64,000 bases of DNA from Flagellimonas pelagia (GTDB lineage: Bacteria; Bacteroidota; Bacteroidia; Flavobacteriales; Flavobacteriaceae), in assembly GCF_003584135.1 (NCBI RefSeq), contig NZ_QXFI01000009.1, positions 193,501 through 257,500 of the forward strand, given 5' to 3'. The stretch's first letter is position 1. Every line of letters begins with the position of its first letter. The position numbers and the translations under genes were made by a program. The notes under the pieces are model-generated. The model was not told the DNA's origin. It saw only the letters and a list, made by a program, of their open reading frames with translations, and ran no database searches. Below are positions 51,106 to 60,457 of this stretch, one piece after another.

Positions 51106-52725
51106 ATGAAAAAGCTTATACTCCTCTTTATTATCCCTTTATTTTTTGCTTGTAATCCAAAGGAAGAGGTAGATCTCATCGTGTATAATGCCAATATATA
51201 CACTGTAGATGATGATTTCCCCAAGGCCTGTTGTGTAGCCATAAAGGATGGGAAGTTCGTGGCAGTTTCAGAAAACGCCGATATCTACAAAAAGTACAAG
51301 GCCAAAGAAGAATTGGATGCTGAAGGAAAGACCATAGTGCCTGGGTTGATCGATGCCCATTGTCATTTTTATGGTTTGGGATTGAACCAACAAGTCGTGG
51401 ACTTGGTGGGCACTACCAGCTTTGATGAGATTTTGGACAAGGTGGTGGCGTTTCAGAAGGAACGGCCATCCGATTTTATCCGAGGACGAGGCTGGGACCA
51501 GAACGATTGGGAAGAAAAGGAATTCCCTACCAAGGATAAGCTTGATGAATTGTTCCCGGATACACCTGTGGCATTGCGCAGAATTGACGGTCATGCCCTT
51601 TTAGTGAACCAAAAGGCATTGGATTTGGCCGGGATTACGTTGGACACCAAAGTGGAAGGTGGGGAAATTGTAATTCAGGATGGAAAGCTTACGGGAGTTT
51701 TGGTGGACAATCCCATGGGATTGGTGGATGCTATCGTTCCACAACCATCCAGAGCACAACAGATACAGGCTCTAAAGGATGCGGAACGCATCAGTTTGGA
51801 TTACGGACTTACCACGGTAAATGATGCCGGATTGGCGCGCTCGACCATAGAATTGATTGATAGTTTGCAACAAGCAGGCGATATGTCCATTCGTGTCTAT
51901 GCCATGGTTTCCAATTATCCGGAAAATTTGGATTATTTCCTGAACAAGGGTATCATTAAAACGGATAGGCTCGATGTTCGTTCCGTAAAAGTATATGGTG
52001 ATGGAGCCTTGGGTTCGCGGGGAGCGGCGCTAAAAGCGCCCTACTCGGATAAACCAGGTCATTTTGGGGCCATGGTCACCCCGGTTGATGAAATCGGTGC
52101 CCTGGCCGAACGCATTGCAGCCACCGACTATCAAATGAACACCCACGCTATTGGGGATTCGGCCAATGTTGTGGTATTGCGTGCTTATAAAAAAGCCTTG
52201 GAAGGCAAGCCGGACCGTCGTTGGAAGGTAGAGCATGCCCAAGTAATATCTATGGAAGATTTCGATTACTTTAAACTGGGCATTATTCCATCCGTTCAAC
52301 CTACCCATGCTACAAGTGATATGTACTGGGCGGAAGATCGTTTGGGGTCTGAACGCGTGAAGGGCGCCTATGCCTATAAGAAACTTTTGGACGGGGCTGG
52401 AATAGTGGCTTTGGGAACCGACTTTCCCGTGGAACAGGTAAGTCCCTTCTTGACTTTTTATGCTGCTGTGGCCCGCCAGGATTTGGATAAATATCCAGAA
52501 GGTGGTTTTCAAATGAAAGATGCCCTGTCACGGGAAGAAACCTTGAAAGGTATGACCATTTGGGCAGCTTATTCCAACTTTGAAGAAGGTGAGAAGGGAA
52601 GCATTGAACCCGGCAAGTTTGCCGATTTTGTGATCCTGAGCGATGATATCATGACCGTTCCGGTATCTGAAATCCCCAATCTAAAAGCAGAACAAGTTTT
52701 TGTTGCCGGAAAAAAGCTTAAATAA
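51106..52725 (+). CDS. Amidohydrolase (YtcJ-like), lipoprotein
   Basis: A 539-aa amidohydrolase-superfamily lipoprotein: LFFACNPKE is the lipobox. Metal motifs include LIDAHCHFYGLG, the Lys/His region VKVYGDGALGSRG, VEHAQVI and ALGTDFPVE. YtcJ/N-acyl or imidazolonepropionase-like members hydrolyse C-N bonds in small molecules. ATG 51106 gives the signal peptide; 51085 would add 7 residues. The gene follows ompA by 44 nt and ends at a shared terminator. Substrate unknown. Confidence 0.88.
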   Translation: MKKLILLFIIPLFFACNPKEEVDLIVYNANIYTVDDDFPKACCVAIKDGKFVAVSENADIYKKYKAKEELDAEGKTIVPGLIDAHCHFYGLGLNQQVVDLVGTTSFDEILDKVVAFQKERPSDFIRGRGWDQNDWEEKEFPTKDKLDELFPDTPVALRRIDGHALLVNQKALDLAGITLDTKVEGGEIVIQDGKLTGVLVDNPMGLVDAIVPQPSRAQQIQALKDAERISLDYGLTTVNDAGLARSTIELIDSLQQAGDMSIRVYAMVSNYPENLDYFLNKGIIKTDRLDVRSVKVYGDGALGSRGAALKAPYSDKPGHFGAMVTPVDEIGALAERIAATDYQMNTHAIGDSANVVVLRAYKKALEGKPDRRWKVEHAQVISMEDFDYFKLGIIPSVQPTHATSDMYWAEDRLGSERVKGAYAYKKLLDGAGIVALGTDFPVEQVSPFLTFYAAVARQDLDKYPEGGFQMKDALSREETLKGMTIWAAYSNFEEGEKGSIEPGKFADFVILSDDIMTVPVSEIPNLKAEQVFVAGKKLK

Positions 52726-52738
52726 TGATTAACTATCG

Positions 52739-52765
52739 GTCATTCTGAACGAAGTGAAGAATCTG
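52739..52765. repeat. Flavobacterial intergenic repeat
   Basis: Contains GTCATTCTGAACGAAGTGAA followed by GAATCTG, a sequence I recall as a common dispersed repeat in Bacteroidota intergenic DNA. It stands alone after the amidohydrolase gene. Confidence 0.45.
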
Positions 52766-52800
52766 CTGGGTTTTCTAGATAGTATAGGTATAAAAATAAA

Positions 52801-52821
52801 AAAGCCCCAAATAGGGGCTTT
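52801..52821. terminator. Bidirectional terminator
   Basis: AAAGCCCC, loop AAATA, GGGGCTTT. On the minus strand the hairpin is followed by a T-rich run (TTTTTTATTTTTAT), so it is strongest for the DUF2911 gene; it also closes the amidohydrolase gene. Confidence 0.88.
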
Positions 52822-52844
52822 CGTTTATTATAAAGAGTTATTCT

Positions 52845-53375
52845 TTAAATGCTGATCGGCACGGTAACCCTAGTGGTTCCCCATCCCATGACCATATCGC
52901 CGCTATCATCAAAAGCAATGGAAAAAGCTTCCAATTCTTCATTGTCGGAACTGGTCTTGGCCATTACACGGGCAACATCGGCCTCGCTATCATAGGAAAA
53001 AGCACCCCATTGGTTCAGGTTGCTGTTCAGAATAACGGTCCACTCACCTTCACCTGGAATGGTGAACAGGGAATAAGTTCCAGCTTTTACGGACTTACCT
53101 CCAACAGTGGCATCCTTATAAAAAGTGATTTCGGTACACTCGTTGGCGCCAGTTCTCCATACTTTTCCTTCTGGGGCAAGCTCCGCTAGGCTACGTCCCT
53201 TTAATTGAGGTCTGCTGTAAATAACCTTGATGGATTTTTGGGGCACGCGCGAACTGGTGGGGAAAGTAACAATGTCCGCGGGACTCTTGTCCAAGCCGCT
53301 GAATTTTTGGGCGGTCGCTTCAGTCGAAAATACCATGGCAAAAGCTAGTACAGTAAATAAGAATACATTTTTCAT
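52845..53375 (-). CDS. DUF2911 exported protein
   Basis: A 176-aa protein with signal peptide (FAMVFSTEATA before QK). It has the DUF2911 landmarks KVIYSRPQLKGRSL, GKVWRTGANECTEITFYKD, AGTYSLFTIPG and WTVILN. The family is widespread in Bacteroidota and of unproven function. ATG 53375 is chosen because the TTG at 53399 is part of a TAGTTTTG promoter element. Confidence 0.9.
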   Translation of the reverse strand: MKNVFLFTVLAFAMVFSTEATAQKFSGLDKSPADIVTFPTSSRVPQKSIKVIYSRPQLKGRSLAELAPEGKVWRTGANECTEITFYKDATVGGKSVKAGTYSLFTIPGEGEWTVILNSNLNQWGAFSYDSEADVARVMAKTSSDNEELEAFSIAFDDSGDMVMGWGTTRVTVPISI

Positions 53376-53396
53376 GATTGTGATTTTAGTAGTTTT

Positions 53397-53404
53397 CAAA
53401 ACTA
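53397..53404 (-). promoter_or_regulatory. -7 element of the DUF2911 gene
   Basis: TAGTTTTG on the minus strand matches TAnnTTTG exactly and ends 21 nt before ATG 53375. No TTG at the -33 distance. Confidence 0.5.
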
Positions 53405-53618
53405 GGGTGTTATTAAATGATCTGTATCTAAAAAGACGTTAAAAAAGAATAAACTTACAAAACGTTCGGGATTGTCATGGTATTTTGAAGATATAGTTTC
53501 AATACCGCATAATATTTATATTTTAAATTACGATATGAAACTTATATATCATTTGTGGTTTTATTTATAAAGTTACTGACTCATTTTTGTATCAAAATTG
53601 TTACTAATTTATTTGAAT

Positions 53619-55289
53619 ATGTGTGGTATTGTATGCGCATTTGATGTGAAGGAAAGTACGGAAGTACTTAGGCCCCAATTGTTGGAGATGTCGAAGAAAG
53701 TAAGGCACCGTGGGCCGGATTGGAGTGGAATATATGCTGATGACAAAGCGATATTGGCCCATGAGCGTTTGGCCATCGTGGATCCAGCTTCTGGAAAACA
53801 ACCGTTGTTGAGCGCCGATGGGAAATTGGTGTTGGCGGCCAATGGCGAAATCTATAACCATCAACAATTGAGAAAACAGTTCGAGGGTAAATATGAATTC
53901 AAGACCCAATCGGATTGTGAGGTCATTCTGGCTCTCTATCAAGAAAAGGGAGTCGACTTTGTGGATGAAATGAACGGTATTTTCGGTTTCGCCATTTATG
54001 ATAGCGAAAAGGATGAGTACTTCATCGCGAGAGATCATATGGGCATTATTCCGCTTTACATCGGATGGGACAAAAACGGGACCTTTTATGTGGCTTCCGA
54101 ATTGAAAGCGTTGGAAGGAACCTGTTCCAAGATCCAATTGTTCCCTCCTGGACATTATCTGCACAGCTCTGATGGCGAGTTTAAAAGGTGGTACCAAAGG
54201 GATTGGATGGAGTATGATGCCGTGAAGGAAAACGAGACCAGCATTCAGGCCATAAAAGATGCCTTGGAGGCTGCTGTGCACCGTCAGTTGATGTCCGACG
54301 TACCCTACGGAGTACTTCTATCCGGCGGGTTGGATTCCTCAGTGACTTCGGCCATCGCGAAAAAGTATTCCCAAAAAAGAATTGAAAGCGATGATACGAC
54401 CGATGCCTGGTGGCCCCAATTACACTCCTTTTCTGTAGGTTTGGAAGGTTCTCCGGATTTGGCTGCCGCCCAAAAGGTGGCCAAGCACATTGGTACGGTA
54501 CACCACGAGATAAAATTTACCATTCAAGAAGGTTTGGATGCCATCAAGGATGTCATCTATAACTTGGAAACGTACGATATTACCACTATTAGGGCATCCA
54601 CGCCCATGTATTTGATGGCAAGGGTCATCAAGTCGATGGGTATTAAAATGGTATTGTCCGGTGAGGGAGCCGATGAGCTTTTCGGTGGGTACCTGTATTT
54701 CCACAAGGCACCAAGTCCTAAGGATTTCCATGAAGAAACCGTAAGAAAGCTTGATAAATTACACATGTATGATTGTTTGAGGGCCAACAAATCCTTGGCG
54801 GCTTGGGGTATTGAAGGGCGTGTGCCGTTTTTGGATAAAGAATTTATGGATGTGGCCATGCGCATCAACCCAAAGGATAAAATGATCAACGGGGAGCGTA
54901 TGGAAAAATGGGTGGTACGAAAGGCATTTGAGTCGTATCTCCCTGAAAGTGTGGCCTGGAGACAGAAGGAACAATTTTCCGATGGTGTAGGCTATAGTTG
55001 GATAGATACCTTGAAAGCGATGGTTGCGGAAGAAATTAGTGACGAGCAATTGAAGAATGCGCACTTCAAGTTTCCGATTCAGACCCCAACTACCAAAGAG
55101 GAATATTATTACCGTTCCATATTTGAAAGCCATTTCCCATCGGATGCCGCTGCCTTGAGTGTTCCACAGGAACCTTCTGTGGCCTGCAGCACAAAGATTG
55201 CGTTGGAGTGGGACGAAGCCTTTAAGAACATGAACGATCCATCTGGCAGGGCCGTGGCCAAAGTTCACACCGATGCCTACGTGAAATAG
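53619..55289 (+). CDS. asnB: Asparagine synthase B, glutamine-hydrolysing
   Basis: A 556-aa enzyme making asparagine from aspartate, glutamine and ATP. ATG 53619 puts the catalytic Cys at position 2 (MCGIV), needed for the glutaminase domain (about 1-190). The synthetase domain has the PP-loop SGGLDSS near residue 235, then SVGLEGSPDL, LSGEGADELFGGY and GIEGRVPFLDKEF. Length matches bacterial AsnB. It is followed by a terminator and then gyrB. Confidence 0.95.
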   Translation: MCGIVCAFDVKESTEVLRPQLLEMSKKVRHRGPDWSGIYADDKAILAHERLAIVDPASGKQPLLSADGKLVLAANGEIYNHQQLRKQFEGKYEFKTQSDCEVILALYQEKGVDFVDEMNGIFGFAIYDSEKDEYFIARDHMGIIPLYIGWDKNGTFYVASELKALEGTCSKIQLFPPGHYLHSSDGEFKRWYQRDWMEYDAVKENETSIQAIKDALEAAVHRQLMSDVPYGVLLSGGLDSSVTSAIAKKYSQKRIESDDTTDAWWPQLHSFSVGLEGSPDLAAAQKVAKHIGTVHHEIKFTIQEGLDAIKDVIYNLETYDITTIRASTPMYLMARVIKSMGIKMVLSGEGADELFGGYLYFHKAPSPKDFHEETVRKLDKLHMYDCLRANKSLAAWGIEGRVPFLDKEFMDVAMRINPKDKMINGERMEKWVVRKAFESYLPESVAWRQKEQFSDGVGYSWIDTLKAMVAEEISDEQLKNAHFKFPIQTPTTKEEYYYRSIFESHFPSDAAALSVPQEPSVACSTKIALEWDEAFKNMNDPSGRAVAKVHTDAYVK

Positions 55290-55352
55290 CAGTAATTAGC
55301 AATCAAGAATTTGGAGCAGGATGAAGTTTTGTTTCATTTTCAATTAGTCGGA

Positions 55353-55378
55353 AAAGCCCCTCTATTGAGGGGCTTTTT
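55353..55378 (+). terminator. Intrinsic terminator of asnB
   Basis: AAAGCCCCTC, loop TATT, GAGGGGCTTT then TT: a 10-bp perfect stem ending in a T-run, 63 nt after the asnB stop. Confidence 0.92.
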
Positions 55379-55494
55379 GTTGTTCTTAACAGGACTTTCA
55401 TAATGAGGCGGATATATGCCGTTTTTCCACAGATTTTGTTGATAACTTAGGGGGTTCAATTGACCTGTTTAGACTAATTACACAGGGTATTCTT

Positions 55495-55502
55495 TATATT
55501 TG
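55495..55502 (+). promoter_or_regulatory. -7 element of gyrB
   Basis: TATATTTG, exact TAnnTTTG, 37 nt before the gyrB ATG. A TTG at 55460-55462 is too far away, so the -33 element is unclear. Confidence 0.5.
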
Positions 55503-55539
55503 TAGGATTTGAAAAATTCTAGGCAAATACTGAAAATAT

Positions 55540-57480
55540 ATGAGCGAAGAAGCTAACAAGAAACAATACTCGGCGGATAGTATCCAGGCCCTTGAGGGCA
55601 TGGAGCACGTACGTATGAGACCTTCCATGTATATTGGGGATGTAGGGGTCAGGGGGTTGCACCATTTGGTATATGAGGTGGTGGACAACTCTATCGATGA
55701 GGCCATGGCCGGATATTGTGATGCAATAGAAGTAATCATTAATGAAGATAACTCCATCACCGTTAAGGATAACGGTAGGGGTATACCGGTAGGGCTGCAT
55801 AAAAAGGAGGGTGTTTCCGCTTTGGAAGTGGTCATGACCAAGATCGGTGCCGGTGGTAAATTTGATAAGGATTCGTATAAGGTTTCAGGAGGTCTGCACG
55901 GTGTGGGGGTTTCCTGTGTGAATGCCTTGTCCAATCATTTAAGGGCAACCGTATACCGAGAAGGAAAAATCTGGGAGCAGGAATATGAAAAGGGGAAAGC
56001 CCTATATCCTGTAAAAAGTATCGGGGAAAGCAATGATACCGGAACAGTTGTAACTTTTATTCCTGACGATACCATCTTTACCCAAACCACGGAATACAGC
56101 TATGAGACCCTTGCCAACCGTATGCGGGAATTGGCCTATTTGAACAAAGGGATCACCATTACGCTTACCGACAAGAGGAACAAGGATGAGAAAGGTGAGT
56201 TTATCCATGAAACTTTCCATTCCGAGGAAGGACTGAAGGAATTCATCAAGTTCTTGGACGGTAACCGTGAGCCACTTATCCAGAGTGTGATTTCCATGGA
56301 AGGGGAGAAGAACGGAATTCCTGTGGAAGTGGCCATGGTCTACAACACCGGTTATACCGAAAACCTTCATTCCTATGTGAACAACATCAACACCCATGAA
56401 GGAGGTACGCATCTTTCAGGGTTTAGAAGGGGTTTGACGACCACTTTGAAAAAATATGCCGACAACTCCGGTATGTTGGACAAATTGAAGTTCGAAATTT
56501 CCGGGGATGACTTCCGCGAAGGACTTACGGCCATTGTTTCCGTAAAAGTGGCCGAACCTCAGTTTGAAGGTCAGACTAAGACCAAATTGGGTAACCGTGA
56601 GGTGACCAGTGCGGTGAGTCAGGCCGTTTCTGAAATGTTGACCGATTATTTGGAAGAACATCCCGAAGACGCCAAACAGATCGTTGAAAAAGTAAAATTA
56701 GCTGCACAGGCAAGGCATGCCGCTGCCAAGGCCCGCGAAATGGTACAGCGTAAAAACCCAATGAGTGTTGGGGGATTACCTGGTAAACTTTCTGATTGTT
56801 CCGAACAAGATCCAACCAAATGTGAAGTATTCTTGGTAGAGGGAGACTCCGCAGGGGGTACTGCCAAACAAGGCAGGGACAGGAACTTTCAGGCCATTCT
56901 TCCGCTTAGGGGTAAGATTCTGAATGTGGAAAAAGCCATGCAACACAAAGTTTTTGAAAACGAGGAAATCAAAAACATTTATACCGCTTTGGGTGTTACC
57001 ATAGGTACCGAGGAAGACAGCAAAGCGTTGAACTTGGAGAAATTGCGTTACCACAAAGTGGTGATCATGTGTGATGCGGATGTGGATGGTAGCCACATTG
57101 AAACGTTGATCCTTACCTTTTTCTTCCGCTACATGCGCGAATTGATCGAGGGGGGTCACGTTTACATCGCTACGCCACCTTTATATTTGGTGAAAAAAGG
57201 AGCAAAAAGGCGTTATGCATGGAATGATAAGGAACGGGATGAGATTGTTTCCTCCATGAATGGCGGGGCAAGTATCCAAAGGTACAAAGGTCTTGGGGAA
57301 ATGAATGCCGAACAACTTTGGGATACTACTATGAACCCAGAATTTAGGACATTGCGACAAGTAAGTATCGAAAACGCGACGGAATCTGACCGCATCTTCT
57401 CCATGTTGATGGGGGATGAGGTGCCGCCAAGACGTGAATTTATTGAGAAAAATGCCGTCTACGCTAACATAGATGCATAG
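55540..57480 (+). CDS. gyrB: DNA gyrase subunit B
   Basis: A 646-aa ATPase subunit of gyrase. The GHKL domain shows MRPSMYIGDVGVRGLHHLV, VVDNSIDEAMAGY, VKDNGRGIPVG and VSGGLHGVGVSCVNAL. The Toprim domain has EGDSAGGTAKQGRDR and MCDADVDGSHI, and IQRYKGLGEMNAEQLW is close to the C-terminus. Length is typical for Bacteroidota GyrB. ParE is the alternative, but length and genome context (asnB-gyrB-mdh-secDF) favour GyrB. Confidence 0.96.
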   Translation: MSEEANKKQYSADSIQALEGMEHVRMRPSMYIGDVGVRGLHHLVYEVVDNSIDEAMAGYCDAIEVIINEDNSITVKDNGRGIPVGLHKKEGVSALEVVMTKIGAGGKFDKDSYKVSGGLHGVGVSCVNALSNHLRATVYREGKIWEQEYEKGKALYPVKSIGESNDTGTVVTFIPDDTIFTQTTEYSYETLANRMRELAYLNKGITITLTDKRNKDEKGEFIHETFHSEEGLKEFIKFLDGNREPLIQSVISMEGEKNGIPVEVAMVYNTGYTENLHSYVNNINTHEGGTHLSGFRRGLTTTLKKYADNSGMLDKLKFEISGDDFREGLTAIVSVKVAEPQFEGQTKTKLGNREVTSAVSQAVSEMLTDYLEEHPEDAKQIVEKVKLAAQARHAAAKAREMVQRKNPMSVGGLPGKLSDCSEQDPTKCEVFLVEGDSAGGTAKQGRDRNFQAILPLRGKILNVEKAMQHKVFENEEIKNIYTALGVTIGTEEDSKALNLEKLRYHKVVIMCDADVDGSHIETLILTFFFRYMRELIEGGHVYIATPPLYLVKKGAKRRYAWNDKERDEIVSSMNGGASIQRYKGLGEMNAEQLWDTTMNPEFRTLRQVSIENATESDRIFSMLMGDEVPPRREFIEKNAVYANIDA

Positions 57481-57501
57481 ATAACAGGCATTTCACAACA
57501 A

Positions 57502-57530
57502 AAACTCGCCCCTAACAGGCGAGTTTTTTA
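57502..57530 (+). terminator. Intrinsic terminator of gyrB
   Basis: AAACTCGCC, 7-nt loop, GGCGAGTTT, then TTT: 9-bp stem with T-run, 21 nt after the stop. Confidence 0.92.
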
Positions 57531-57552
57531 GTTTTAGGAAAAATTTTACAAA

Positions 57553-58563
57553 ATGAAGAAAATTGTTTTGTTGATGGCCTTGGCCTCAATAACCCTGGGA
57601 AGGGCACAAGACCTGAACGATCTTTTTGTTTCAGGTGTAGCTGATGCAGAACGTTTTGCCAATGCTTATTTGGCACCTGTTTCTGAAGCATCCATTTACA
57701 GTATTTCAAATGGATGGTACAATTCTGCAGACTCAAAACCTTTGGGCGGATTTGAAATCTCCATAGTGGGGAACATGACCGGATTTAAAAATAAGGATGA
57801 CAAAAAAGCATTCCTTTTAGATCCTGCAGATTACGAAAACCTCAATTTTGTGCAGAACCCTGGCCAGCCGCGTCTCGTTGCTACGGGTTTAGGGGATATT
57901 GAAGGGGTAGAAGTATATGTTGAAGGACAGAACGGTCTGTTCCGTGAAGAATTTGAGCTGCCTTCTGGATTGGCTTCCGAAAATTTGAATTTTATTCCCT
58001 CTGGTTATCTACAAGCTAGTGTGGGATTGGTAAAAGGACTGGAAGTAAAAGCCCGCATTTTGCCTAAGGTCAAGTTTGATGACGATTCCAAGATTGGATT
58101 GTTCGGAGCAGGTCTGCAGTATGATTTCACCAAAATGCTTCCGGCTGATAAGATTCTTCCAGTGGCCATTGCCGCAGTAATCGGCTATACTAAATTGGAT
58201 GGGGAATATGATTTTACCGATTCCTCTACCATTAATGGTAGTGATCAACGTATCGAGGCTTCCTTTAAAACATGGAACTTTAGTGCCGTGGTATCCACAA
58301 CAAAGATTCCCGTAATCAATTTTTATGGGGGATTGGGATATATTACAGGTAAATCGGATATTGACCTTTTGGGTACTTACGAAGCCAGAGGCCCATTCTT
58401 TACCGAGACTGTTGTAGATCCTTTTACGGTATCCAAAGATGTAAGTGGGGTTTCCGCCAATTTGGGTACCAAGATCAAATTGGGATTCTTTAGGCTTAAC
58501 GCCGAATACAATATTTCCGAGTTCAGCACCTTTACCTTTGGTATCAACTTCGGATTCAGATAG
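57553..58563 (+). CDS. DUF6588-like exported outer-membrane protein
   Basis: A 336-aa protein with signal peptide (ALASITLGRA before QD). The remainder is beta-rich with a C-terminal Phe-Arg pair (FTFGINFGFR) and repeated YGxG-type strands, suggesting an outer-membrane barrel. The start DLFVSGVADAERFANAYLAP is the family opening I associate with DUF6588. It sits in the conserved gyrB-mdh interval. Function unknown. Confidence 0.8.
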   Translation: MKKIVLLMALASITLGRAQDLNDLFVSGVADAERFANAYLAPVSEASIYSISNGWYNSADSKPLGGFEISIVGNMTGFKNKDDKKAFLLDPADYENLNFVQNPGQPRLVATGLGDIEGVEVYVEGQNGLFREEFELPSGLASENLNFIPSGYLQASVGLVKGLEVKARILPKVKFDDDSKIGLFGAGLQYDFTKMLPADKILPVAIAAVIGYTKLDGEYDFTDSSTINGSDQRIEASFKTWNFSAVVSTTKIPVINFYGGLGYITGKSDIDLLGTYEARGPFFTETVVDPFTVSKDVSGVSANLGTKIKLGFFRLNAEYNISEFSTFTFGINFGFR

Positions 58564-58638
58564 TTTTTATGTCAGTTCGAGTTTTTTCCAAAAGAAAAAG
58601 TATCGAGAACAAACCACCAACCGACCAACCAATAAAGA

Positions 58639-58662
58639 AGGCCCCAATGTTCGTTGGGGCCT
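58639..58662 (+). terminator. Probable terminator after the DUF6588-like gene
   Basis: AGGCCCCAA, loop TGTTCG, TTGGGGCCT, then ACTATTTTCA. The stem is strong, the T-run weak. It may also serve the convergent lipoprotein gene. Confidence 0.7.
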
Positions 58663-58691
58663 ACTATTTTCATATAAGTTGGTCTTCCGTC

Positions 58692-59063
58692 TTATTCCCT
58701 AGTGGCGAAGACCGAGCCGTTCCCTAGGGCCAAAATTTCAGGATCTTGGGCTTTCATCAGGTTAACGGATACATCGGTTACCTGTGGGTCGCCATATATT
58801 ATGGTATAGGTGCCGTTGTCAACGGACCATTTAAAATCGGTATAAAAAACCAGCTTAGAATTGGAATAGCTTTGGTACCTACCCAGGTACACATCATTGA
58901 AAATCCATTCTTCCCGAGTGGTATCGGTATTCTTGCCATCGATATTGGAAGTTTCGACTCTGGCCCAGATGCCCAAAATGGGATCGTTGTTCTCTGGGAT
59001 GCGGCTACAGTTGCTTACGGCAATAATGCCTATAATGGACAACAATGAAAAGAGCTTTTTCAT
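58692..59063 (-). CDS. Small lipoprotein, lipocalin-like, unknown function
   Basis: A 123-aa protein with an SPII site in AVSNCSRIPE. The rest reads as a small beta-barrel of lipocalin type (LGIWARVETS, EEWIFNDVYLGRYQ, FKWSVDNGTYTIIY). No ligand site is evident. It is convergent with the DUF6588-like gene and divergent from mdh. Confidence 0.72.
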   Translation of the reverse strand: MKKLFSLLSIIGIIAVSNCSRIPENNDPILGIWARVETSNIDGKNTDTTREEWIFNDVYLGRYQSYSNSKLVFYTDFKWSVDNGTYTIIYGDPQVTDVSVNLMKAQDPEILALGNGSVFATRE

Positions 59064-59275
59064 AGGTCAAGTAGGTTAATTTGGTTTTGGGACTATTAGA
59101 ACGCTATTTTGTAGGAAAGTATTGCACCCAATTCTTCAAAATTGTTGTGAAATTCCAATTCTTCGATGAAAGGAAGGTTTTGTTAACATTTTGACGATTC
59201 GAACAATTTTGGGATCGTAACAAAATTGGGCTGCTAAAACTGGTGAAATTCAGCTTTTTTCTGCCCTAAATGCCG

Positions 59276-59283
59276 TATTTTTG
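59276..59283 (+). promoter_or_regulatory. -7 element of mdh
   Basis: TATTTTTG matches TAnnTTTG, 25 nt before the mdh ATG. No good TTG 19-21 nt upstream. Confidence 0.5.
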
Positions 59284-59308
59284 AGCATCAAAATTTAAAC
59301 TTATACAA

Positions 59309-60235
59309 ATGAAAGTTACCGTAGTTGGAGCAGGCGCAGTCGGAGCAAGCTGTGCAGAATACATAGCAATGAAAAATTTTGCATCTGAAGTAGTTTTGTT
59401 GGACATCAAGGAAGGATATGCCGAAGGTAAGGCCATGGACCTTATGCAAACGGCTTCCCTGAACGGTTTCGATACCAAAATTACCGGAAGCACCAACGAT
59501 TATAGTAAAACGGCTAACAGTGACGTAGTGGTGATTACATCTGGAATCCCTCGTAAACCTGGGATGACCCGTGAAGAACTTATCGGTATCAATGCCGGTA
59601 TTGTGAAGACCGTGGCCACCAACCTTTTGGAGCACTCGCCAAATACCATCATCATTGTGGTGAGCAACCCAATGGATACCATGACCTATTTGGTGCACAA
59701 GTCCACAGGTTTGCCAAAGAACAGGATCATTGGTATGGGTGGTGCATTGGACAGTGCCCGTTTCAAATACAGATTGGCAGAGGCTTTGGGAGCTCCTATT
59801 TCCGATGTTGACGGAATGGTGATCGGTGGACATAGCGATGTAGGTATGGTGCCATTGATCGGCCACGCCACACGTAACAGCGTGAAGGTTTCCGAATTCC
59901 TTTCCGACGAGCAAATGAGCTGGGTAGTGGAAGAAACCAAAGTAGGTGGAGCCACCTTGACCAAACTACTAGGTACCAGTGCCTGGTATGCGCCCGGAGC
60001 TGCTGTATCATCCATGGTACAGGCGATTGCTTGTGACCAAAAGAAAATGTTCCCATGTTCCACTATGTTGGAAGGAGAGTATGGGTTGGACGATATCTGT
60101 ATCGGTACGCCCGTAATCTTGGGTAAAGACGGTATCGAGAAAATCGTGGAAATCGAGTTGTCCGATGCCGAAAAAGCTAAAATGCAGGAGAGTGCCGAAG
60201 GTGTTAAAAAGACCAACGCATTGCTTCAGGTATAA
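59309..60235 (+). CDS. mdh: Malate dehydrogenase
   Basis: A 308-aa NAD-dependent enzyme of the LDH-like MDH group (TCA cycle). VVGAGAVGASCAEYI is the nucleotide loop; GIPRKPGMTREEL carries the substrate Arg pair; NPMDTMTYL and VIGGHSDVGMVPLI the catalytic Asp/His region. The Arg-Lys-Pro-Gly loop suits malate rather than lactate. It lies between a lipoprotein gene and secDF with its own promoter element. Confidence 0.95.
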   Translation: MKVTVVGAGAVGASCAEYIAMKNFASEVVLLDIKEGYAEGKAMDLMQTASLNGFDTKITGSTNDYSKTANSDVVVITSGIPRKPGMTREELIGINAGIVKTVATNLLEHSPNTIIIVVSNPMDTMTYLVHKSTGLPKNRIIGMGGALDSARFKYRLAEALGAPISDVDGMVIGGHSDVGMVPLIGHATRNSVKVSEFLSDEQMSWVVEETKVGGATLTKLLGTSAWYAPGAAVSSMVQAIACDQKKMFPCSTMLEGEYGLDDICIGTPVILGKDGIEKIVEIELSDAEKAKMQESAEGVKKTNALLQV

Positions 60236-60260
60236 CAATATTTGACCGACCAGAGAACTT

Positions 60261-60333
60261 GTCATTTTGGGCATGATCGTACCTTGGATTTTCTAAGATG
60301 TATCCTGGGAATCACCGATCCGTCCGAAATGAC
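60261..60333. repeat. Imperfect inverted repeat, possibly a dispersed element
   Basis: GTCATTTTGGGC (60261-60272) and GTCCGAAATGAC (60322-60333) pair at 10 of 12 positions, enclosing about 49 nt. The GTCATTTCGG edge resembles short repeats scattered in Flavobacteriia. It lies between mdh and the secDF promoter. Confidence 0.4.
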
Positions 60334-60388
60334 ATTTTCATTTTAACAACATAGGGGTAGGCTATAATTGCAATTACATCATTTTCTA

Positions 60389-60419
60389 TTGGCAAATCTT
60401 ATCGGAAATGATATATTTG
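60389..60419 (+). promoter_or_regulatory. secDF promoter
   Basis: TTG (60389-60391), exactly 20 nt, then TATATTTG (60412-60419): an exact Bacteroidota -33/-7 pair, 38 nt before the secDF start. Confidence 0.8.
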
Positions 60420-60457
60420 CACGCTGTTTAAGAAAACTTCTAAAAATTTAATAATCA

